DNA from: Onchocerca lupi
Lineage: Eukaryota; Nematoda; Chromadorea; Rhabditida; Onchocercidae
Direction: 5' to 3'
DNA length: 64,000 bases
Assembly (NCBI GenBank): GCA_028564675.1
Contig: JAOVVO010000278.1
Span: 1-64,000 of the forward strand
Shown in pieces: positions 14,501 to 27,023 of the stretch. The position numbers were made by a program, and so were the translations under genes. The notes under the pieces are model-generated. The model was not told where the DNA came from and ran no database searches. It was given only the letters and a program-made list of their open reading frames with translations. Positions within the stretch are counted from its first letter, which is position 1. The number at the start of each line of letters is the position of its first letter.

Positions 14501-14913
14501 GAAATTATCTGTCTTCATCTAATTGAAGCCTTTAAGATACAAGTTTTCTCCTTCCTAATAGTACTTCTTACAAATCGCATCACACTGTTTCACTGGATTT
14601 TCTTCATTGTGCACGTGATCCGTCACGAAATCACATTTTCCTTCATTAATGTCGTGATTATAAAATTATTATATAGATGCCATAATTTTATTTTCTGATT
14701 TTTTAGCCATTTGCGGATATAATGCAGCTAACAGATGCACAAGAAGGTTTGATTGTTCGTTGTATACAAAGACTAGATGAATTATGTCGCGATATACGAA
14801 ATGCTGCACGACTGGTTGGTGACCCTGCATTGTACGAAAAAATGGAAGATACATCGGCAGCTATCAAGCGGGATATCGTTTTTGCTGCTAGTCTTTACAC
14901 TGTTCTAGATTAG
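2566..14913 (+). CDS. skih-2: Ski2-type DExH RNA helicase (superkiller complex subunit)
   Basis: ATP-dependent 3'-5' RNA helicase that, in the known family, works in the cytoplasmic Ski complex (Ski2-Ski3-Ski8) to feed mRNA to the exosome. Exons, by splice signal and phase: 2566-2762, 3300-3482, 3920-3984, 4240-4338(?), 4867-5114, 5669-5821, 6112-6257, 6595-6741, 7029-7113, 7442-7548, 7796-7942, 8362-about 8385/8455, 8562-8647, 9039-9165, 9652-9762, 9969-10094, 10498-10605, 10910-11071, 11523-11759, 11962-12078, 12171-12391, 12590-12815, 13107-13217, 13315-13395, 13610-13774, 14008-14142, 14707-14913. Total is about 1,290 codons, close to the human protein. Visible motifs: Walker A AHTSAGKT (exon 7), TSPIKALSNQKF (exon 8), DEVH box FDEVHYIND (exon 9), motif III MLSATVPN (exon 10), FATETFAMGVNMPART (exon 16), motif VI MAGRAGRRGLD (exon 17), then the insertion (arch) region and the C-terminal helical DSHCT-type domain ending DIVFAASLYTVLD. 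No stop or frameshift is forced, so it looks functional. Weak points are the N-terminal start, the end of exon 12 and the acceptor of exon 20. Confidence 0.93.
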
Positions 14914-17466
14914 GATATAAAAGATGTTTATTATTTATTTTATCTTTTTGAGAAGGGATTAGTAGCCATAGCAAGAAATTCCCGAAATCTCATATAGTTG
15001 AAATGATGATCCTCTTCATGCTTTTTGGGATAACTTAAGCACTTCCAATTTCATGTTATGACTAATTAGCATGAATTAGTTATTACTGATCAACAATAAT
15101 TAACTGACAAAAATTAACTCTTGTCTGTTTCTCTTTACTGCACTATGGAGATCATTCAGTCTTTACATCAATTCTTTTAATTTTTATATTATCGTTTTAT
15201 ATCTTAGGGATGTCATTAATTTTTTTTTTTAGGCATGTTTTGTTTTGTTCTTCATTATTCTTCTTTTGATCACGTATCTTATGGCTTAGATTTTAATTGA
15301 GGATCTAGCACTCTGTAAAGTGTGTTGGTTGCTGTAATCATCAATTTTCATGCCATAAATCTATATGATTCATTAGGTGTTAAATGTCAGTAGAAAATGA
15401 TTTTACTTATATTTGGTTCACTGGATCAGGAATCGAAGTATTAGTAAAATAATTTCCTCTTTGTATTTCTTTCTTCCGCTAGCCGTATTAAAATATTTGT
15501 TGAGAAAAAGACATAATCCTAAAATTTTCTTCCTCAAATATTTTTGCCAGTTTTCTGTTATGTATTTTTACATGTGTTTAGAATTTCATTGTAAACAGTT
15601 TTAACCTACATTCCATTGTAAATCTCATTGTTGAGGAGATTGGAGTGTTTGAAATGAAATCATAAGAATTTCTTTTTCTATTGGATTACATTTTGGAAAA
15701 CAGGAATTAAAAATATTTTGTGCTATGTACCTTATAAGGTTGATATTATCTGACTGTAAAAAGAAATAGCGAAAGGATTTGCAGTTTCAAAGAAAATTGA
15801 AAAGAAGGCTAGACACATTCTTGAATTTACAAATTGGATAGTCCGATTTCTCTAATTTCCTGTTAATAACTAATGAGAATATGTTGATCTTTGTTTACTT
15901 GATGAACCTCGCTGTTTTCATATTTCATTTTAATTTCTCAGTTATTTTAATTATATTCAAACGTGGCAGCAATAAAAAAATATTCAATTTCCTTCGTTTC
16001 ACAGCCCTAAATTACAGATTTGGGAATGCTACATTTTACTGTTTTCATGGTTTTTATTCTGCAAATTGAAGCAAAAAAGCTCGATGTAGTTTAAAGTTTG
16101 AAAGCTTATATAGACTAAAAATTTGGCTCTTATTTTAATTACTTTTTCCGTCAAAGTTAATATTGCACAATAGAATGCTTGCTCAAGTTGTTTGCAACTT
16201 CTGTGGAATTCATAGTTTCAGTCTTATCCATCGGGTTTTTTGGAGCTGTCAAGAGCATTATTTTTTCAAATTCACAAACGTACATTTTTTATTTCATCAT
16301 AAACTGGCATTGACCATTATCTGCTTAAACTTCATAAAAGAAACAATAATGGCATGAATGATTTGTTTCTCTAATTACATTATCGTCATCATATTATAGT
16401 TCACAAAATGCAGATTATGTTATTGAAGTTTAGCAGAGTTGCGTTTATCCCAATTTAAATCTTTAAAAACAATTTACTGTGACTTCTTATGATTCTTTGA
16501 TTATTTGTTTTCACCTATTTCACATTTTCAGCCTATTTCTTGTTTTCATTTCTGTATTATCATCCATTGTCTATCTGTTTACTTCTTATTTGAAAAGAAT
16601 TGAAACAAAGCAGAAGTATTTTGATTTTAAAAATCTCATTTATTTTATTTCAAATCTGTTTAAAAGTTATAACTTTCAAAATTATGATACATTTAACTTT
16701 TTCTAAAAATGAAATATAAGAATGAAGTCAGTCAATACAAGAAGCAATTTAAATGTGCTTATAACAAATTCACAAGAAGTACATACAACTTACTACTAAT
16801 CATCAATGGATGAGGAATGATAATGACAATCATTGATTATGATAATTAGGATATTATTAAGTGTAACAATAATATTCATAACATTATTCATCATATTTCA
16901 AGCAATAACTATAATCTGAATCACTTTTAGTAAAAAACTAATCCTACTAATATAATAGTAATTATACTAACATGATCATTTTTTCATTAGAAGTATAAAC
17001 GTTTATTATCTTTGTTAACAGTAATATTTATCTTGTAAATCATTCCGAATTTACAGAATTAAATTCCATTTTCTAAAAGACAAAGAATCAAAATCTTGAA
17101 GAAAAATAGGTCAAACGGAAATGTATCGATTGTGGAAAGTATTTGAGTGGTACAATTTGATTAGTAACAGTAGTTAAGGCTTAAATGAATGAATAATTGA
17201 AATAATGATATGTTATAACGGATTTAAAGTTTTATATTTTAATGTTACAAAGTATATGTTTCATACAACTGTATTTTATGTGACCCGTCTTATTTTTGAT
17301 TCATTCAATATCGTGGATAATTGTAAGAAAATAGTACGATGAATGAACAAAGTAGGCAGTAAAATTGGTTAATCTATAAATCATATGATCAAATGAGGTA
17401 TTATTATTTCTGGATTTAACTACTGCATAATTCATTCCTCATCTGGAAAACATTTTGAGAGCTTGT
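14914..17466. other. Intergenic, no gene seen
   Basis: About 2.5 kb of AT-rich DNA between the 3' end of the Ski2 gene and the convergent small membrane-protein gene. Short open frames here have no recognisable domain, and their composition matches random AT-rich sequence. The two 3' UTRs should lie at the edges. Confidence 0.6.
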
Positions 17467-18350
17467 TTATATGTCTTGATTATCAATTAATTGAACTCGT
17501 TTCCATGACTGAAAAAAATAAAGATAAGTTCGGAAATGCTATCCAAATTAAATAAAAATACGCTTAACTTCCATCCACTTGAGATTTTTCTTACTTCATT
17601 CTTTAATTTCTCTAATTTCCCTATTCTTTAATTTTTCAAACTTTATTCTTCATTCTTTAATTTTTTTTGTGCAACTACCCAAGAAGTTCAAACAATTGAA
17701 GTTCAAACAGTTAATTATCAACTATAGAATAAAAGATCTTGTTACCTTATTTGGCCTATGTCGCATTCGATGCACACCACATCGAAGATCGAAAGTTGAG
17801 CCAAACTGTAAAAAAAAAAAGTGCTATTTATTATATATTAAATTTACCAGCATTTCGGTAAAACTTTTATTTTCGAACAAATAGTTGTTTGTTTTGTGAT
17901 CTAATTGTCATTATTTCATGATTAATTTATCTTATAAATATCATTTTATGTCAGTTAATCGTGAGTTTGATTATCTCAAACAATAAAATATATTAAGATA
18001 ATATTATATGACTGAGCTTACTATATATCAGTAAGTTATTCTAATTTATGGCCCAACCTGATTGAGCTTACTGATATACTATATATATCATACATATCAG
18101 TAAGCTCAATCAGATTAATTGTGCCATAAATTAGAATAATTCGTAAATTAATTCATAGAAAATAAGATAATTCATAAATTCAGCCAAAAAAGAAAAAAGA
18201 ACTTACTTTTTCAAAAACTGTCCGATCATCATCCTTCGTTATCCAAATGAAATTAATAATGGCTGATAAAACAAATAATATTATAATGAAGCATACGGAT
18301 ACAGCTAATGGCCCCAAATAATCGATAAATTCGAATTCTTGTTTCGGCAT
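17467..18350 (-). CDS. Small single-pass membrane protein, two exons
   Basis: Read on the minus strand, exon 1 is 18350-18207 and exon 2 is 17508-17467, giving about 61 residues. It starts MPKQEFEFIDYLGPLA, followed by a strongly hydrophobic segment (about residues 16-38) of V, C, F, I, L and A, then ITKDDDRTVFEK. Exon 1 ends at a perfect GTAAG donor in phase 0. The best acceptor downstream is TTTTTTCAG, giving SWKRVQLIDNQDI and a TAA stop. The acidic N-terminus, one helix and polar tail suggest a small regulatory or anchoring membrane protein. I do not recognise the family and assign no function. Exon 1 is well supported by codon composition and its donor; exon 2 rests on signal and phase only. 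The intron holds a long inverted repeat. Confidence 0.55.
18034..18142. repeat. Long imperfect inverted repeat (hairpin)
   Basis: The left arm (about 18034-18076, TTATTCTAATTTATGG then GATTGAGCTTACTGATAT) is the reverse complement of the right arm (about 18095-18142, ATATCAGTAAGCTCAATC then CCATAAATTAGAATAA), with a few mismatches near the middle. The loop is about 18 bp of AT. A second partial copy of the inner palindrome (GAGCTTACT..CAGTAAG) lies at 18014-18036. It sits in the intron of the small membrane-protein gene and could be a MITE-like insertion or a foldback. Confidence 0.85.
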
Positions 18351-19689
18351 TTGATCCTTTATATAGATTTATAAACGATTATTTAAATGATAATTTAACG
18401 GTGATCGATTCTAACGGACAAAGACGGATTCTGGTCGCTAGAATCCAACGCCCGTTAAGAAGACGCATTTAATTGAACATCCGGTGTATGCGCTGATTTA
18501 ACACCGGAACACGCAAGTACACCCGAAGAAAACTGATGATAGTGATGGAGCAAAAGAAAAAAAAAAGAAAAAAGGAAAAAATCAAGTCGCAAAGGAAAAT
18601 GTGATAAAAATAGATGAGAAGTGGAGCACCTTCGATTGTTGACCTTTGATTTTTTACCAGATTGAAACAACACTGAAAAATGGTGCTGTAGAAATGATTA
18701 TCTGTAAAACGAATGAATCATGAGTTTAAGAAATCTGAATGCACCTTTCCTTTTTTCTAATTTTTTAATACAAATTCTCAAACAGCTGTTGGTCAATTTT
18801 CTTGGCTAAAGTTTTGCCATTTCTAATATATCAAGAATATCTTTTTTTTTGTTTGTTTTTTTTGGCTTTTTTTAATGGCTATGAAATTTTTACTTTTTTT
18901 CATTCATTAATAAAGTTAGAAAATTTTTAAAATTGAATTTTGAAATATTTCAGAAGTTTACTGTGAGAAGTGAAGCAGATTTTCGGGAAAAATAAATGGA
19001 TTCCTTTTGATGTGGTGGATTATGATCATCTTAGGTATATTCATCCTTGTCAATATTTGTACAATTATTCAAATGATCCTGAGATTATCTGATCGATTGT
19101 TCAATAAATTGCATAGATAAATGAATCAAGTAAGTATTGTTGAAATTAAATGTTTGAATTATTAATTTGCAAAATAATTTAATATAATTCAATTGTGATG
19201 GTTCGAAATTTTTATCGGACAAAGATGATGTGAAAAAAAAACTTTGTAGTCATTAATTTCTATTTCTTTTTCTTTTCTACTGCAAAGAGAAACAAGATTA
19301 GAATCAAAAGAAAGATATGTAAATTTTTCTCTTGAATGTAAGCAGTTAAAAACTGAAAAAAAAAAAGAAAAAACCGGTTGTAAAATTCTTGCACATTATT
19401 TATCATGAAAACGATTTGGATCAGAAGAGAAATTAGAAAGAAGAATGTCAGAAAGAATCATTCATGTGAATCATTCAAAATCTTTTGAATAATTCTCAGA
19501 TTATTAGTTTATTTCAAGTTTGAAATTTAGAAGAAACGTGAAAGGTTTTTAATTGAAGTGAAAAGAGTCTTTGCCATCCAACTTCCATAACTTTTTCTTT
19601 TCTTTTTCTTTTTCTATATTTTCATAAAAACAATGAATTTGTGAAATTACAAAGCTAATAATAACCGGAAATGGATATTTCTCGTGATG

Positions 19690-19721
19690 CTGCATTTAAT
19701 TGCATCATCAATTAAATGCAG
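19690..19721. repeat. Perfect 13-bp hairpin
   Basis: CTGCATTTAATTG, a 6-base loop CATCAT, then CAATTAAATGCAG. Perfect stem of 13 bp in intergenic DNA. Function unknown. Confidence 0.9.
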
Positions 19722-20890
19722 AGTGCATTTGTAGCTGAACTTTTTGAAGAACAATAAATTAACTATCTAATTATCAGGTTTAATCAGTTCAATAATTAAT
19801 TTAATTGGTAATTTTGGATAGCATGAAAGCTTAGCGTGACAAGTATTTTTGGATGCTAAAGTCAAATTTTGCAAAAAATTGATTGATATATGGTAAAAAA
19901 ATTGATTGAAAGATTTATTGTTGAGTTTTTTCGACGAAAACTGAAATTAACTGAAAACATATATAAATGAGACAGTTAGGAATTGGAGGGTGAATAGATA
20001 AACAATAGCAGTAAAATGAATTGAGCTCATTCCACCCAATTCGGACTGCTCTGTACCCTTTTTAATGGAATACAAACCTGTTCTATGATCCAATCGATCG
20101 ACACCCCCTCTCGAATCGATTCCCTCAAACTCTATCATGATTACACGTGCATAGCACTCATAAAAGCCTCCATACTTCCATTTCCTACTGACTGTCACTA
20201 TGACTCTCTTCTTTTGTCACCAATTTTGTTTATTTTTAATGTCCTTACGAATGAATTGCTATTTACCAATTCTAGCGTTACCTTAGTGAGAAAAGAAATT
20301 GTGAAAGCTAAAAGTGCATTGTTAAAGCAACAAATGCCATTTCTCTTGGGTGAGATGAGAATTAGCGTAATATATGAGTTTATACATTTATCTTAATAAT
20401 TAATGATATATCATTTTATACAATTATAATACATTTTAATCAAACAGAAAATTCCATAAATATAATCATATGATAAAAAGCATATCTTATCAAATTCTTT
20501 CAAAAAATTAGACATAAGCTGAAATTGATAATAAAAATCAATAATTTTTTTTCCAAATTTTAAGCTCAAAAAAATATCAATTTGCAAAAATTTCAACATG
20601 AAATAAAGATTTGAAGAAATAAAAATTTAACGAAATTTATAAAACCGATTGAAGGACTTCCTATCATTAATGGACACCGATTTATCGTCAAAAAATTTCG
20701 TTATCGCGAAAAAAGGATAATTGCAATCAGAATCGTTTTATTGTCATTATTTTTGCATTGCTAATTTTCATTACTAATCAAAAGAGCGTCGCAGCATTTC
20801 ATCATTCAATGCAAATTTTAGAAAAGCTACTGGCCGCTTTTGTCTCAGAGATTATTGATCTGTCCACACTACCACCCATCTCTTGCAGGT

Positions 20891-20990
20891 GTGATCATCA
20901 CATGCATTTAATTCAACATCGTCCATTTACCAAATATAGTGTGATCATCACATGCATTCAATTCAACATCATCCATTCACTAAATATAGA
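20891..20990. repeat. Two-copy 50-bp tandem duplication
   Basis: GTGATCATCACATGCATT begins both copies, at 20891 and 20941. The copies differ at only a few positions (mostly C/T and A/G transitions). Confidence 0.9.
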
Positions 20991-21337
20991 AAAAGCATTT
21001 TACTTAAAAAGAATCGCTAAACACAATTTTTTTAGCTATTCAAGAATCGATTCATTTTTTCTAGATATGACACATTAGTCAGCAAATAATAAAAGTTATC
21101 TATACCAAAAAAAATTCAAAAATTTTTTAAAGCACGTCTGACGGAATTTATGATAATTATCTTCGACAAATCGCATAGAAATTATTCTATCCAATCTAAT
21201 TCTCAGGATCAATTAATAAAAATATGCAACAAAAAATAAGTGAGAGTGAAAATAAATCAAACAGAAATGTGCGTTAAAAAATATTAATAATGACAAATAA
21301 TTTACTTAATATCTGAGGCGAATTATTTTTCCATTCT

Positions 21338-24300
21338 TTAATTAACCGGTATGTCTCTCATTTTATCTTCAAATTCCAACGTTTTAATATTTTTTAGTGC
21401 CAATTTGTCGTCATTATCCATGTTGTTCATGAATACTTTAGTGACACCCAAATAATCTAACGACGACAACATATTGATACCTTTTAAACTGAAAAAATGA
21501 TGCACCTAATTAACTCTAACTAAATTAAATTGTAATTAATACTATGATGAATATAATATTTACCTTAAATAATATAAGAAATTATTTCTAGTATTGAGTA
21601 AAGTGAAGTGAATGACTGCAAAATTTCCCAAATATGATCAACTACGAGTCATTCAGCTTGAGAATTGCGATTACATTAGCGTTTGGTCTATAACAACAAC
21701 TGTATTTAAATTATCGTTTTATCACGTCATATTTAGCATTAAAGAGTCAAATTTTAGAATCAAAATAAGATTTTATCCAGTGGACAAGTTGCTTTTGGTC
21801 CTGCAGCAGAAAAACTTATACCAAAGGGAAAAGCATGGTTCTCCTTTTTTGGCAGTAACAATTAACTCAGTTGGAATTGCAATTTCGCTAATTCTCACTT
21901 CAAGCAATGATTCTGCTAGCAAATTACATCAATTATTGATTTTTTTCTGCAGTTTCATTTTTACCTGTCTAACTTACATGCAACTTTGCTTTTCTAAAGA
22001 TCATCATGGAGAAAAAAAAATTATTACAAATTGGGAAACTAACCTGATAACAGGATTCCTATGAAGTCGTAAATGAGTTAAACGTGGAAAAGATTTGAAA
22101 GAACACAAACTGGTGAATTTATTCCCAGTAAGATCCAAATGTGTGATAAATGATGACAAATGTTTTAAATAATCAGTGCTAAAACAAAATAAGATAAAAC
22201 ATAACAGTTAAAAAACAACATAAAAAATTCATAATTTTTTCTTCCCAGTTCCATGGCTTTAGTCTGAGTTTCAAAATGTTAAAAAGCAAAAAAAAAAGTA
22301 AAATTAAAAATAAAATAATAAAAAGATTAAGGGAAAAGGAAAACTTGGTTAGCTCGTGTTATATGAAAAATTGTAAATAATCTTCAAAACAAACTAATGC
22401 TAACACAATGCACTGTTTTTTTAATCTTAATTTTTACATTCTGCATGTTTAATATTCTACATATTATTAAAGTTATAAAAAGTAATTCGTTAAAACCTGC
22501 TGAAGAATTTTATTACAATTAATTTTTTTAAATCTTGCCATTCGTCCAGCTGATCAAAATTTGACCACTGAAGAACTTATTTACTGAAGATAAAAATTAT
22601 TTGTGTTGAGCTTGAAGGAAAAAAAAAACCTTTTCAAACCCAGATTATCTAGCTTCAGTTCTCCAACAACATGACCGCTCACTTGTCTGAATAAAATGTC
22701 TATTCTGTGCACATCACCTAACTTCTGACGCAGCTTTTCGCTGATTCGTAGATTCATAGCCATCTCTTCATACATTTGGCATCGTTGTGGATCAACATTT
22801 GTAGCCAATTCTTCCAAGTTTGTCAAAATAGTTGGAAGCATTTCAACTGGTTTTAATTCCAAGATTGCAAAGGTATATGTAAGCAATGGCCACTGTAAAA
22901 AGAAAATCTATTTAGCTTAATATAATGGCTTTATAGCAAATTCCAATTAAGCAGCAAGAAATTGTAAAAATGATAAAACAGTTGGCATTTAATCATTTAA
23001 GAAAAGTAAGTCTAATCCGACACATCTTAATGTAATCATCATATATGATTAACTGGATGAGTTTTTTTCTCTTCAAAATTCTAGAATGAGTGAACAATAC
23101 TGAAGTGTTATCGAACTCTAAGTAGAAAAAATGCTGCTGTAGCGTACTAAAATTTAAAACAAAGTCTATACCAGATTTCAAATGGAAATTTTAATTTAAT
23201 AAATCAAATCTAACATCGGTTTTAGAAATTTAAAAGTTTTAAAAATTAAAGTTATTATCATAACTTCAAAATCTCCTTCTTCTGTTCAACTTCGAGCTCT
23301 TTTAGCAACTCCTGACAATTATCCATTACTTTTTCAATGATATGCCTTCGAGCTTCACTAACTGGCTTGTGTTTAATATGATAGATCTGATAAATCTCTT
23401 CAAAATTGACATATCCTCGTTCCATATGGATGATCTCATATGGATCGCTAAGTGAAGGACGTAACTGACATTCGACTAATTCGCCAACGATTTCAAATCG
23501 ATATGAATTACTCGCACGAAAAGCTTTACGATTCATCATTTCAGCACTCTAAATTCAAAAAATTCAAGAACAAAGAAGAAATCACAGTCAAGAAACAAAA
23601 AAGATCCTTTTAGCATTTCAAAACATCAAATGAAAGCTTGAAAACAAATATCTACAGATAACGCACCGATATGGGTGTCCATTGATCACCATTCGCAATC
23701 TTTACAGTCACAAAATCAGATACCCTTGCCAATTTTACAGCGCGATCGAATGTGACTGATAAATATGAAACTTTGGTTCCACTACAATTTTGAGGAGTGA
23801 AATCGAATACCAATCCCAATAAATGGACATTATCAACATCATCTTGAAAATGTAATTTTACTTCCCAAATATAGTTTCAGTGTTCTGTCTATGTTTCATG
23901 ATATTTAACCATTTGTGCTATTTTTCCATTTAGCTTAACAAATAAAAATTAATAAGCATAAGAATGAATACTTCATTCAATCATATAATTTAATACTAGA
24001 ATATTTTATGTATATATTGAAAGGTATTTGGAAAATAGTGGCGGTTCGGGTTATCCCCTGCGGCCAAATTTTTCAAAATATAAAATAACCATTGAAGCTA
24101 CTCACATTTCTTTTTCTTTTGATCAGATAGCAAAAGCCATTCAGCGTATATCCAAGCACTCTGATCCTCAGGATCCGTAAAAAAGGCATTTTGCAGTTTC
24201 TTAAAACAATGAATTTTAGCGAAGATATTAAAACTGTGCGATATTTTCCAAACAAAAATGAAGATATAGAAGTGCAAATTGCTTGCGCATAAAATAAACA

Positions 24301-27023
24301 GTAAAATACCATGGAAAAAAAAAATAAAATGGACAGGACACAATATGTTCATGTACAATTTAAATGATCATTCTAACCATTCAACTTCACCCGGCTTAGA
24401 AAGTTGCTAAAAAGTCAAAAACTTCCCGAATCTCCAGTGTAATGCGTTCTCCATCACAGCAAAATTTTGCGTTCAATAGAGAAGTATTAGTCACATGAGA
24501 TAATCTCCTAGATTTATTCTAATCTATTCTACTCATAAAAACCAATCTTTGATGAATCTGCAACAGGATTCACTAAAAGAAATATTTAAAGCAAGAATAC
24601 CACAAAAATTATAAAACGAATTAAATAAATAAATAAACAATACTTGATACTCATTATATAATGTCTGTTGATTCACAATCATTTGTTTTTCAGGATCAGG
24701 AAATAATGATGGCAGAAGAGATGCACGATAATGCCACGAGGAATAATTACTGAAGTTTACATCGATTAATCTGTCTGAAAATCTAAAAATTGAAGAAATT
24801 AATTCCTCGAATTTCAGCTATAACATTGTCTACAACATCAACAGATTATTATATTTGGAAATCGAATGATGAGGAAACAATAAATCACTGCCAATTAAAA
24901 AACTGAATCACGGATGTATCGAGAATTTAAAGTTATGGAATGCATATAATTTGATTAGATGATATTTCATCTTTCTAATTCCCAAAAAATATTAAATATT
25001 CCTGTAAGCATCCTGATTAATATGAAGCTTGAAAAAGTCTAGTAGGAAATATTTAGTAAATAGGAAATATCAAATAATATGTGCATCATTATCAGCAATT
25101 TATATATTCATTAATCAAACCCTCAATAGAGTGTAATAATAGCAAACATCTAATTTAAGTTATTTGTAACTGTTACTTAAGTTCTTCTTCAGCTGAATGA
25201 GCGCCAAATTCAGCTATTTCTCGTCGATAATCCCAGCAATGAAAATTTCTGCCATCCAAATTCAGGAATTTCTCGCAAGCTGCTAATTCCGCCGCTATGT
25301 CTGGATTTGTCAATTGTTTAAAGCACCAGAGGCGATGAAACCACGCATAATATGATTTGGGATTTGCCTTAAAGTAGAATACTGAAAAATACTCAAAAGT
25401 TTATTCCTACTAAATAAGACTAAAATATCTTATATTTTCTTTGCAACAAGCAAAATTTTGTCTACAATATTTTATTTTAATCTTATAAAATTCTAGAACT
25501 AAACGTATCATTCAATTCTATTTTTCAGAATAGCAGCAATTACAGAGTGGTTAAGAATGGAATCAGATGAATAAACAGCTTAGATGAAATTTCTGAAGTA
25601 AAAAAATGCAAAGCTCTTTGTATAGTCATAAATACAAAGGAATGACATATTACAAATTTTTTATATGATAAACCTTCAATTTCATCCTTAGAAAAAGCAT
25701 AGTCATCAATTAAGGCATTAATTAGAAATCCAACATTAAAAAAAAAAACTAAATACTTTTAGACAAGTTTCTGTTAACAATATTTCTGAATGAAATATCT
25801 GATCTCTTCTATTTGTATTTTCTTCCTTCCGATGATTCCTGTCACTTCCTTCCGATGATTCCTGAAAAAAAGTAGATGAAAATAAAAATTAACGAATTAT
25901 TTTATGTATTAAAATCCAACTTTTTTAAAAAATTTCTTTTATTATGATATTCTATTTAACTATCATTTCCTTCCAAAGTATATGAATTTTCAACTGCGGC
26001 AATTATCATCTGCTGAAAAATTTTGGGCTTCGAAAGTTTCAAGAAAATCTTCTAAATATCCTAACAAAGAAGCACATACAAAGTTTGAGATCATTTCTTC
26101 ATATATCAACTACATGCTCCTCTTTTATTCATGTATTTTTCCCATTTTTATATCATGTGATTTTATATCAAACTATAACGAATAATTTGAGATGACTAAA
26201 TGAATTTTATTCCGGCAATAGCTGGAACAGCCATGACTTCGCCTACTCCCTAACTCGGAACTTCAAGCTATGATAGGAACAAAACTGATTGAGTATTCTA
26301 TCGTTTTCAACCTTTGACAATAAACTGATCACTCTGCGACGAATGTTCCAAAATGTATAGATATCTGGATTTTTCTCGAGCAAGAAAGCAGTCAAAGATA
26401 ACATTTCCTTATCCAACTCACCTGCAAAGTTTCGAACTTGAATTCATCAGAAGTAAATCATGGAATTCAAATTTAAAGAATTTTATACTTGAAAATCCTG
26501 CACTAATTATGAATTTAAAAACTAATATAGGATCCAAGATTTTCAAAAACCGGGGAAAAAAATCTCCGATTTGCAAGATTTCGATTTAAAAACAATCCGA
26601 AATACTAAACTTCACTATACTGTTTTATTCTATTTGAATTCCATTTTTTGCCAAATCGTTCGCCTTCAAGTATTCCTTATCCTACTTTCCAATATATAAA
26701 AAAAAGAATCTTTCGCACAAATCTCAAATATACAACTATAATCCCATGATATGGATTATGCGCCGTTAATTTTGCAAATTTTATTTTACATAAATACTAT
26801 GTGAACTGTGCAAAACTCCTTCTGCGACATTAAACGAACGAAGTTATAATATATATATAAATATATATTATTTAATCAAATAACACAAAAAAAAATTACC
26901 TTTCGTTCGTTTTTCAAAAATTTGATCTCTTAATTTGCAGTAAATTTTCAATTTTTTTGCATCTTCCTTTTCTTCTTTGATCCTTTGCTCTTCGGTTGTT
27001 GGCACTTTCTTCACGAAATGCAT
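21338..27023 (-). CDS. RABGGTA: Rab geranylgeranyltransferase (type II) alpha subunit
   Basis: Structural subunit of the enzyme that attaches geranylgeranyl groups to Rab GTPases together with the beta subunit and Rab escort protein. Minus-strand exons: 27023-26900, 26421-26312, 25861-25757, 25367-25177, 24782-24644, 24199-24106, 23842-23667, 23548-about 23260, 22892-22630, 22178-22044, (one unresolved), 21615-21564, 21488-21338. Start MHFVKKVPTTEEQRIKEE matches the family's start. Prenyltransferase alpha repeats: NPDIYTFWNIRRRV, NPKSYYAWFHRLW, NFHCWDYRREIA, NFSNYSSWHYRASLLP, DPEDQSAWIYAEWLL. The insert (Ig-like) domain follows at 23842-23258, then C-terminal leucine-rich repeats (THLDLTGNKFTSL, LTHLRLHRNP, FTLLNTRNN). 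Total is about 590 residues, near the human length. Phases agree across nearly all junctions. Two gaps remain: the donor of the exon ending near 23260, and at least one LRR exon between 22043 and 21616, because exon phases do not join there. Confidence 0.92.
25822..25864. repeat. 23-bp direct tandem repeat across a splice acceptor
   Basis: Two copies of CTTCCTTCCGATGATTCCTG, at 25822 and 25845, separated by GTCA-type spacer to give a 23-bp unit. On the minus strand they cover the start of RABGGTA exon 3 and duplicate its CAG/GAATC acceptor. Confidence 0.9.

Larger units (their letters stand above)
18351..21337. other. Intergenic, repeats but no gene seen
   Basis: Holds the upstream region of the small membrane-protein gene (right of 18350), a 13-bp-arm hairpin at 19690-19721, a patch at about 20030-20215 with visibly higher GC than its surroundings, a 50-bp tandem duplication at 20891-20990, and the region downstream of the RabGGTase alpha gene. 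The minus frame at 19947-20198 and plus frames at 20085-20396 and 20758-21078 have no recognisable domain or splice context. Confidence 0.55.

Noticed and set aside
18455..18673. 72-residue minus-strand frame upstream of the small membrane gene
   Set aside because: No acceptor or donor linking it to the gene, and it is mostly low-complexity F/L/S/H.
21612..22064. 150-residue plus-strand open frame
   Set aside because: It lies opposite the RABGGTA leucine-rich-repeat exons and introns, has no recognisable domain, and its right end overlaps the antisense of a well-supported exon.
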